Shown: positions 55,779-64,000 of the stretch, piece after piece
Numbering within the stretch: the first letter of the stretch is position 1
Layout: every line of letters starts with the position of its first letter
Origin: Imbricaverruca yamaguchii
Taxonomy: Eukaryota; Arthropoda; Thecostraca; Neoverrucidae
Assembly (NCBI GenBank): GCA_034440575.1
Contig: JAOTOL010001637.1
Coordinates: 1,501,001 to 1,565,000, forward strand
Direction: 5' to 3'
Length of the DNA stretch: 64,000 nucleotides
The notes under the pieces: generated by a model
Database searches by the model: none
Seen by the model: the letters and a program-made list of their open reading frames with translations, nothing else
Told to the model about the DNA's origin: nothing
Translations under genes and position numbers: made by a program

Positions 55779-58700
55779 ATGGTTAACTTACAGACCATTT
55801 TACAATGGAACTGCAGGGGGCTGCGTACGAGCATGGACTATCTACAAACACTTTTACGACAGCACCGTCCAAGCGTGGTTTGCTCGCAGGAAACTAACCT
55901 GAGGCCCAGCACAGCTTGCAACATAAAAATAAAAAGCTACACGACTTTCCGGAAAGACGTACCAGCTAGTGACTTTGTGCACGGTGGTGTGCTCTTGGCA
56001 GTACACCACAGTATACCCGTTCAATAGGTCAAGTTGCGTAGCGATGTCCAAGCAGTAGCAGCACGGGTGTACTTTGGACGACGACCATTCAGCATCTGCT
56101 CTATATACCTACCTCCTGGAACAGGTTTTACCGTTTTAGACATCAGCCAACTGCTGACTCAGCTAGCTCCACCGATCATCCTGCTAGGAGATTTTAACGC
56201 ACACCATACACTTGGGGGCTGTACTGATATTAACACACGATGACGAGTTTTGGAACGTTTTCTAGTCGACGAGTCGCTATGTATTTTAAACTCTGAAACG
56301 CCGACACATGTTACGCTTCCTTCTGGTCAAACATCACCTCTCGATTTGAGCATAGTCAGGCCACAACTGGTTCAACATTTTACATGGTCGGTATCCGATG
56401 ACCCGCTAGGAAGTGCCCATTTCCCGGTATGATTGTCTTACCGCGATGGCGCGGTATTCGGTCGGCGTCCACAGCGGTGGAAATTTCGTAACGTTACGTG
56501 GGGTGAGTCCCAATCAGGAGTGGAAGCCAGTCTTCCAACTGACCCCGAAGATCCGCTATAAACAATTTAGGCTTTAACCTCAATAATAATCGACTCTGCC
56601 GCCACTTCCATACCAAAGACCTCCGGTACTCCCCGCCGTACTCCGGTCCCAAGGTGGACTCCGGAGTGCCACCTAACAATTCGAGCTCGGAGATGCACCT
56701 TCAGGGCATTCGATCGTCACAGTTCAACAGAAAACCTGACAGTATTCAGAAGGGCCAAGTCACTGGCTCGGCGCGCCATACGAGCGGCGAAGCGCGCATC
56801 ATTGGGATCCTACATAGGGCGTCTGTGCCGAACCACACCGACTTTCGAAGCATGGGCGTGTATTACGAGGATTTCCGGGCAATTCTCGCCAGTGCCCCTG
56901 TCGATACTGAACGTAGGAGGCAACATCATAGCCGATCCTGGCGAAGTAGCCACCCATATTGCTGATGTTTTTGCAAGGCGAAGCGAACACACAGATCCAG
57001 AATTCCTACAACACCGTGACCGTAGTCAGAGGGAGATATATTTTACCACACATAAACAACTTGTTGCAACTTGCCGTTTACCCAAGCTGAATTGGACACT
57101 GCGATCGGAGGTTTGAGAAATGTGTGTGAGGGGCCGGAGGCATTTACCTCCGGCATTTACGGCATTTTCGAAGTGTTGAAGTATTTGCCAACATCTGAAG
57201 TATTTGCCAACATCAACATCTCTACTTGCAATTTATGATAGAATTTGGGATGTGGAATATTTTCAACCAACCTGGCGAAAAGCAATCATCATGGCACTAT
57301 TAAAGCCTGGCAAAAGTGGCAATGAACCAGCCCATTATCGTCCTATATCTTTCACATCATCATTGTGTAAATTGGTGGATAGAATGGCAAACCTTCGATT
57401 GAATTGGTACTTAAATACTCGGAATGTCTTAACCAACGACCAGTGCGGCTTTCTAAAAAACCGCAGTACGATTGACCATGTTTTAAGGCTTGGTACTACA
57501 ATTCGATTGGCTTTTGTGAGAAAGAAGCATTTGGGAGCAGTGTTTTTCGATATTGAGAGCGCTTTTGATACCGCCTGGAGACATGGGATCCTGCAGAAGA
57601 TCCATCAGTATGGCATTCGTGGATCTCTGAGCATGTTTTTGAAAGACTATGATAAACCGACAGTTTTGCGTGTGCGTGGGTAATCAGATATCAGATTGGC
57701 TCCACCAGGTTCAGGGAATTCCTCAGAGCAGTGTCTTGAGCACTTCACTCCTCTCGCTTATTATAAATGAAATTGGTAACTCACTTCCCTATTCAATCGG
57801 ACGATCTCTGCCGACAATTTTGCGATCTGGTCTTGCAGCTCGTGAACTCCTCTCATGGAACGACAGCTGCAACTTACAATTTCTCGACTCGAGAAGTGGG
57901 GACATCGGAATGGTTTTTGGTTTTTGACAGCAAAAACGGTAGCAATTCATTTTTTGTCGACGTCGACGTAGCTGCCCGGACATGACGCTGAGGCTGTACG
58001 GACAAGACATTTCGTCAGTACAAATGGCTCGTTTTCTAGGAGTGCAGTTTGACCACCGTCTTTCATACCGGGAGCATAAGGGAGTGCTCTGAGGTAAGTG
58101 TTTTAAGGCCATGTCGATATTGAAGTGTGCTTCTCGTATGTCGTATGGTGCTGACCAAAGGACTCTGCATCTGCTATATCGTAATCTCATTCGTTCCAAG
58201 CTCGACAACGCGTGTTTTATATATGACGGTGCGTGTGCTACCACGAAGCGAATGCCAGATCCAGTACACCATGCTGCATTGATAATAATTACCGGAGCAT
58301 TTCGCACATTCCCAACGGTCAGCGTACTAGCGGATGCTCACGAACCACCATTGTCCATCAGGCGTGAAAAGATCGGTCTCCGATACGCCTGCAAATTACG
58401 ACAGTTCCCGGCACACCCATCATGTCCAGCGGTGTTCTCCCGTGACATACATGCACCCCTTCGCGATCATGTTAAGAGAGGAACACCTTATTGTGTAAGA
58501 ATGCAGAACCCTCCTGATATAAATGAAAATTCGAATGCATGGAATCAGGCGGTCATGAATGCAAAATACAACTAACCCCCGTGGGAGCTAATCGCCCCCT
58601 TCATCGACATCGCCCTATGCTGCCGAGAGAAAACAAGATATGGCAAAAGAGGAGCTACTATCACGTACACTCGAACACATTTCTTCAGCATATCATGGCT

Positions 58701-60179
58701 ACACCGTTGCTTACACAGATGCCTCAAGGACTGTCACCGGCATGAGCAGTGCTTTCGTATGAGGATCCACCACACGATCTTTTGTCTGACCAAAGGACTC
58801 TGCATCTGCTATATCGTAATCTCATTCGTTCCAAGCTCGACAACGCGTGTTTTATATATGACGGTGCGTGTGCTACCACGAAGCGAATGCCAGATCCAGT
58901 ACACCATGCTGCATTGATAATAATTACCGGAGCATTTCGCACATTCCCAACGGTCAGCGTACTAGCGGATGCTCACGAACCACCATTGTCCATCAGGCGT
59001 GAAAAGATCGGTCTCCGATACGCCTGCAAATTACGACAGTTCCCGGCACACCCATCATGTCCAGCGGTGTTCTCCCGTGACATACATGCACCCCTTCGCG
59101 ATCATGTTAAGAGAGGAACACCTTATTGTGTAAGAATGAGAACCCTCCTGATATAAATGAAAATTCGAATGCATGGAATCAGGCGGTATGAGCAAACAAC
59201 TAACCCCCGTGGGAGCTAATCGCCCCCTTCATCGACATCGCCCTTGCTGCCGAGAGAAAACAAGATATGGCAAAAGAGGAGCTACTATCACGTACACTCG
59301 AACACATTTCTTCAGCATATCATGGCTACACCGTTGCTTACACAGATGCCTCAAGGACTGTCACCGGCATGAGCAGTGCTTTCGTATGAGGATCCACCAC
59401 ACGATCTTTCACCCTGCGCCACATACCACGGTCTTCACTGCAGAGTTGATGGCCATCAGCAAAACCCTTGCATACATCGAGGTTGACGACGAGATTTTAC
59501 ATGTTATTTTGACTGATTCTCTGAGCAGTCTTGTGGCGTTGCGCAGTTTTATCCAGCAACATGTCATTGTACGAGACATTTTATCGCACCTTATTTCGCT
59601 GCATCTCATGGGTAAACAGGAAATACTTTGCTGGATTCCAGCACATGTCGGAATCCGGGGCAACGAGCTGGCCGACCGGGCTGCAAGGCGTGCAGCGCAA
59701 ACGACGAGGAGTCGCGTTCTCCCACTTCCTGCCAGTTACTACTACCCAATTATCTCATCACTCATTATCAGACGGTGGCAGGGCAGATGGGACCAAGTGG
59801 AGTTGAACAAATAAAAGCAAATCGAACGATACAATCAAACCAGCAATATGCTCCGTGGCCCTCGTCTTTCAGCAAGACTAGAAGAGACGAGGTAGCCATC
59901 TGTCGTCTCGGAATTGGTCACATTCTTGCGACACATAGGCATTTATTGTGCGGGGACGACAGGCCGAAATGTGTTAGGTGTAATGCCGCGCTGACTGTGC
60001 ACCACGTGCTGATGGTGTGCGCAGCATACACAGAAGAACGCAGGCGCCACTTCGGGTATGATGTGAATGCTTTGAGGTTGAAGGCCCTATTGGGAGATGA
60101 TTCCCGATTTATACACAATAGAACGGTTTTGTGGTCCCTTGCAGAAGTAGAATTTGACGTAATACATTCACCTGCCTGA
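55779..60179 (+). pseudogene. LINE ORF2 remnant: EN, RT, RNase H
   Basis: Endonuclease: ILQWNCRGLRTSMDYLQTLL and VVCSQETN (55779-56027), then LLGDFNAHHTLGG (to 56243) and a degraded SDDPLGSAHFPV near 56430. Reverse transcriptase (57204-57683): AHYRPISFTSSLCKLVDRM, DQCGFLKNRSTIDHVLRL and FFDIESAFDTAWRHGIL; the YxDD box survives only as IQSDDL near 57790. RNase H: YTDAS near 59345, then FTAELMAIS, ILTDSLSSL and CWIPAHVGIRGNELADRAAR (59430-59700), keeping the D-E-D-D acidic residues. The end has CVRCNAALTVHHVLMVC. Many frameshifts and stops mean no full product. Confidence 0.85.
58152..59409. repeat. ~636-bp tandem duplication within LINE ORF2
   Basis: 58152-58787 and 58787-59409 are almost identical. 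The differences I see are small insertions or deletions: near 58503 versus 59138, 58553 versus 59186 and 58617 versus 59242. Both copies encode the region before RNase H. Confidence 0.93.
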
Positions 60180-60271
60180 CTGATAAACTGTTCCCTCAGA
60201 TCCTATATCAAGTGCCTTAATGGCTACCGATACTCGTATGTGACATTCTAACGCTTGCTTAGGCAACCTTG

Positions 60272-60322
60272 TTATGGGTGCAATATAACCCAATGGGGTT
60301 GACGCACCCTAAAACCCCAATG
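60272..60322 (+). mobile_element. LINE 3'-terminal stem-loop
   Basis: GGGTGC (60276-60281) pairs with GCACCC (60304-60309), and AACCC (60287-60291) with GGGTT (60296-60300), followed by TAAAACCCCAAT. It lies about 95 bases after the ORF2 stop. Relative to the short units both stems have changed on both sides and still pair. It could be a separate short unit next to the LINE, but its position suits a LINE terminus. Confidence 0.7.
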
Positions 60323-61889
60323 CTTATAATCATATGTTAATCAGGGAAACTTCGGCCCCGAAGTGATTTCAATTACACCGGTTTGGTGCAAATTGATATG
60401 TACCAGCTTTTTCTTTCACCGCTTTTGATGAGTGGTGCAGCCATTATTTTCTTGTAGGGGCTAGACCATTAAAATGTTATGAAATAGAGCACGCATTCAG
60501 CACACGAAACGCACCGTGAATTGTTCGTTTCAACGCGTGACAATCTCACAATGTGTTTCCTCCAGTGGATTTGTGGTTCCTAAGGGGACAGGAGGCGGGC
60601 CTCTGACCCCCCTTGACTGCGCCTCTGCTTCGGATGTCTGTTCAGCATTCTTATACAAAGTGCTCTTGACGTGTCTGGCTTCAAAATATCGCACTAGAAG
60701 TATCAATATCAATGTCTCAATATATCAATATCAATATATCAATAAGAAATGCGTATGGATACAGCCGTCATAATTTCACGCTAAATACATGAGAAGATGA
60801 CGCCAAAATACCTTTAATTCACGTCTCAAGCCCGTTTGAGAGCTATCCCCGCGCCGCCAACCACTCTAGACCATAACAAAAGCTTTGCTCCACGATTATA
60901 TAATGACCAACGACCCACCCATATTAGCCAGCTGACTTTGTAAGCAAGCACATTCCAGAATTTGGAGCGGCTGCCATGCAGCGAAAGCAGAGTGCAACAG
61001 AATCTGAATTAGGGATGGAGAAAAAACGAACGTGCTTTGACACCTAACTGAGATCTAGCTTCTCAGCTAACATACAGATGAAAGAAAATACAATCAGGTA
61101 CAGAGGACAATGAATTGAAGCGGAATATAATTTCATGTTCTTCCATATCAATTTCTTGTTAATTTCCTGCACAAAATAATGCAGATATTGCAGTTCTAGG
61201 CTGGATAGTACCCGGAAATAAGCTGCATGTAGGACAGTGGGTGTGCGTGGCTAGGTATCCCGGTGGGTCGGGGCCTGGCCCCTCTGGTTTGGTACCTTGC
61301 TTTTGATAAGCCGCCATTTTCCGAATTCAATTTGGAAATGTATTTGGAAAATAAAGATCAGAAACCCCCACCTGGCTTCGTGAAAGATATCCACGCTTGT
61401 AGGTGCGGTAACACACTTGACTTCGCTTGAAAAAATGGATGTATGAATGTCGCGTAAAAGAAAGGGAAAGAAAACGCATCCATGACGTCCATATTTGTTT
61501 ACCGAAGGTTGTTTAACATGATTATTTCGTTTGTGGGGTTAATTGTTTCGGTTCACAGGACTATCAATTATCGCTATTGAGTTGAAGCCACTGTGTGTCG
61601 CATGAAGATGATTATCCACCTGAACCAGTGGTATGGTTGGTTTTGCGTTGATTAATATATGTTTACTTAATATAATGGAACAATTTCGTGTCCCTGCTAG
61701 CCCAGAATTGTCGAGAGCCTTCTCATGGTTCCCGATAGAACGGATCAAGTATAGTTTATTTGATGAAGTGCATGCGTGACGGCCGGCCGAATGCATCATT
61801 GTGGCTTCTGACTTGTGATTCAAGTTTCTGGGATCCTACGAAAATTTGGTGGGGCAGCTCCATTTGGTGGCCCCCTCCCTAATGCGAGA

Positions 61890-62190
61890 TGTCAGACCCG
61901 AAGCGAGTTTTCTTTCAGGACCTCTTGAATTTTTCGGACCCTGGATCTAATTTCCGAGTCCGGGTGCGATTTTGTAGGACCCCAGCGCGATTTTTTCCGG
62001 TCCAGGCGAGAATTTGTGGGGCCTCGATGTGAGTTGTCGAGTGCGTTGTTTCTACGCCGGGCGCAATTTTTTTAAAGACTTCTTCTGAGTTGTTGGAATG
62101 CCCAGTCGATTTGCCAGGGCCGGGCGGGACTGTTCGGCTCTCTTGCTCAATTTTTCAGAAACCCAGCGCGATCCCTTGGGGCCCACCACA
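61890..62190. repeat. Degenerate ~25-bp repeat field, second copy
   Basis: Same word style as 11160-12250, with CCCAGCGCGATTTTTTCCGG, TTTTCGGACCC and GTGCGATTTTGTAGGACCCC. Confidence 0.7.
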
Positions 62191-63328
62191 TCTCAGGGGT
62201 GTGGTGGTGTCGCCTTCGGTACACCACTGATCTGACCTAGTCATATATCCGTGTTATCTTGACAGGTTTGTCTTTCGATGGCAACTTGTTACCCAATTTC
62301 CTTCATCCCTGAAATTATCGTGCCAAGTCGTTCCTTGCCAACCAACCAGAATAAAAAATAATACCAATACCAATAATACCAAAATAACCAACCAACCAGA
62401 AATAGAAGTTATCTTCATTTGCATCTGTGATCCTCTGCCAATTTGTCCGGTGCAACTTAATGGTGTATTGTGTAGCACCAGAGGTGACAATTCCAGTAGG
62501 TGGATTATTTTCTGTGATACTCCTTAAGATGCTTCACTGTGAAGCAATTCAATATCTTCAGAATGCTTTGAATGCGTCCAACACCTTCCAAAACATAATT
62601 TTGTCACAGCTTGCAATTATCGCAATCAATTCGAATCACAGGAATAAGTGGAAAGCTGACGCTGAAAAGCTCGTTCTAGGCTCGGCTAATTCTAGATATC
62701 CAGATCCGTCAGCAGCCAGAAGCACGAACATGTGGCTGGCGATCTATTCTGAGCATGGCTCGCGCAAGCCAAATTGATACAGGAACTCGCCAATTTATTT
62801 TGCTTCACCAGGGTAAACGATTAATGCAGGACAATTAGTGACCAAGCGAGATAAACGGCATATATATATTCACAATGATCAGCTACAAATGAAAAGGCAC
62901 GAGCACGTTTCCCCAGACTGAGGTGGTCACCTCAATCTCTGTTTTCGAAGGCAAAATCGCACCAACAATTTCAAACCTGCGACACCGTGCAGGTGATGTT
63001 GCAATCATGTCTGGTTGGTAGTACAGCCATCCCATGTACCGGGAACACCAATATATTTTTTTAGGTGTGGGCGAGACATCTACTACGCCTCAATTCCGAC
63101 ATATCTACCAGAGTCCACCAGCCCACGCCCCCACGTCAGCAGTAGCGAAACATGACCGTGTTGTTAAACTTGTGCGAACGTACCTTCGTCACCTCGCGTC
63201 CCTGTATCTGTCAGCGTGCCGAATAAACAGCCACCAGGCTACCACACAAACACTCAACTTCGCCTCTTCCGGGTTGGATATATTATCTCCGGCATATGCC
63301 TTCTGCCTGAGCATGTGTTATTTATAGT

Positions 63329-63330
<2 letters not shown>

Positions 63331-63359
<29 letters not shown>
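63331..63359. repeat. (TA)n microsatellite
   Basis: About 28 bases of TA. Confidence 0.9.
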
Positions 63360-63610
63360 TACATGTGTACACAGATAGCAATGAATCAACGAACAATGGA
63401 CCAGACGTCTTACGGACACACGTATCACGCCTCACATCCACAACACTTACCCTGTTTGAACGCCATTTTCGTGATGATACATGATGCAAGCACCCCGCAG
63501 GGAACAGTACGATGCCCACCACCGATTCTGCCTCGTTCAGAGATGTCCCTTCTTGGACATGTTCATAACCTTCTGCAGTGGTATCACTAGTTAGACACTT
63601 AAGCCTTTAA

Positions 63611-63767
63611 GGGGACGAGTGGTCTAGGGGTAGGTTGCTCGTCTCACAATCGAAAGGTTGTGGGTTCGAGTCTCACCTGTCACTACTCCTCGTCCGCAAC
63701 CAATCGGCGTGAGAGATTGGCGACGCTACATGACTTAAATGTCGATGTGTCGTAAAACCAATAACCA
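63611..63767 (+). mobile_element. Intact tRNA-derived SINE, ~157 bp
   Basis: The head has A-box-like TGGTCTAGGGGTAGG, an anticodon-like arm (CACAA pairing with TTGTG) and B box GGTTCGAGTCT. The 3' part, GGCGACGCTACATGAC with GTCGATGTGTCGTAAAACC, resembles the stem-loop end of the LINE and short units, and the tail is AATAACCAAC. A 16-base direct repeat ACACTTAAGCCTTTAA flanks it at 63595-63610 and 63768-63783, so insertion is fairly recent. It is a SINE rather than a tRNA gene: the acceptor stem does not close after the B box. Confidence 0.93.
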
Positions 63768-63783
63768 ACACTTAAGCCTTTAA

Positions 63784-64000
63784 CATGTGCGACATTTTCC
63801 CACTACGCTCTTCATGTGTTTGCTAGCCGAATAGTGCTAGTCTTGCGGTGAGATACGGCAAGCACAACTGGCAATGGTCAGCAGTGCCACAAGATCCGCC
63901 GGAAATGCGTCATTGCGAAGAAGTGCTGCATGATCCCTTGCCTCTGGACGGGAGGAATTGTTCCTCTTTAGTCGGACGATTGTGTCTCTCTTAGCCTCGT
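63784..64000. other. Window end, no feature seen
   Basis: About 217 bp of unique-looking sequence. Confidence 0.6.

Larger units (their letters stand above)
53340..60325 (+). mobile_element. Degenerate LINE with RNase H, I/Jockey-like
   Basis: A ~7-kb non-LTR retrotransposon copy in the order 5' UTR, ORF1 with CCHC zinc knuckles, ORF2 with endonuclease, reverse transcriptase, RNase H and a C-terminal C-x2-C-H-C motif, then a short 3' UTR. An RNase H domain in ORF2 fits the I group. Frameshifts and stops break both ORFs, so it is not autonomous. The 5' boundary is approximate. The 3' end is taken as the stem-loop at 60272-60322, the structure that also ends the dispersed short units. A short unit is inserted in its 5' region (53601-53664) and ORF2 carries a ~636-bp tandem duplication. 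Confidence 0.85.
60326..63610. other. Intergenic, no gene supported
   Basis: Contains a degenerate ~25-bp repeat field (61890-62190) and a TA microsatellite (63331-63359). Open frames of up to 124 residues show no recognisable domain. Confidence 0.6.

Noticed and set aside
63611..63690. A true tRNA gene
   Set aside because: A and B boxes are present, but the 3' acceptor strand does not pair and the unit is bounded by a target-site duplication as part of a SINE.

Overview
This window is nuclear DNA from an animal, most likely an arthropod and possibly a crustacean. It has spliceosomal genes with long introns, a mariner remnant, a non-LTR retrotransposon with an RNase H domain, tRNA-derived SINEs, and very many micro- and minisatellites. 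The GC-rich coding exons and repeat load would suit a barnacle, but the sequence alone does not prove the group.

Three protein-coding genes can be supported. (1) The last four exons of a type I coronin, an actin regulator, lie on the + strand at 1759-13574; its upstream exons are outside the window. (2) A complete 11-exon FBXO21-type F-box gene lies on the + strand at 18045-50503. All splice phases agree and give a predicted 645-residue protein with F-box, SirB1-like and YccV/HspQ-like regions. (3) A complete, intronless WDR17 homologue of 1223 residues lies on the - strand at 40889-44560, nested antisense inside FBXO21 intron 10. It sits in a GC-rich island with AT-rich intron beyond its 5' flank.

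Layout: 1-13574 is the coronin 3' half, with introns holding minisatellites, a mariner fragment and short mobile elements. 13575-18044 is the intergenic gap, turning AT-rich after about 16.2 kb. 18045-50503 is FBXO21 with nested WDR17, a roughly 1.9-kb 12-bp satellite, several minisatellites, three copies of an unnamed ~480-bp repeat and two tRNA-derived SINEs. 50504-53340 is repeats. 53340-60325 is a degenerate I/Jockey-like LINE with a ~636-bp internal tandem duplication. 60326-64000 has no gene I can support and ends with an intact tRNA-derived SINE.

Two patterns stand out. First, at least a dozen ~60-bp units share one 5' boundary, a two-part stem-loop with compensatory base changes, a CCAA-type tail and, in six cases, target-site duplications. 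The same 3' structure ends the LINE and two tRNA-derived SINEs, so this looks like one retrotransposition system built around a structured 3' tag. Second, several FBXO21 minisatellites have units that contain a copy of the neighbouring real splice site, leaving arrays of decoy acceptors or donors beside the true one.
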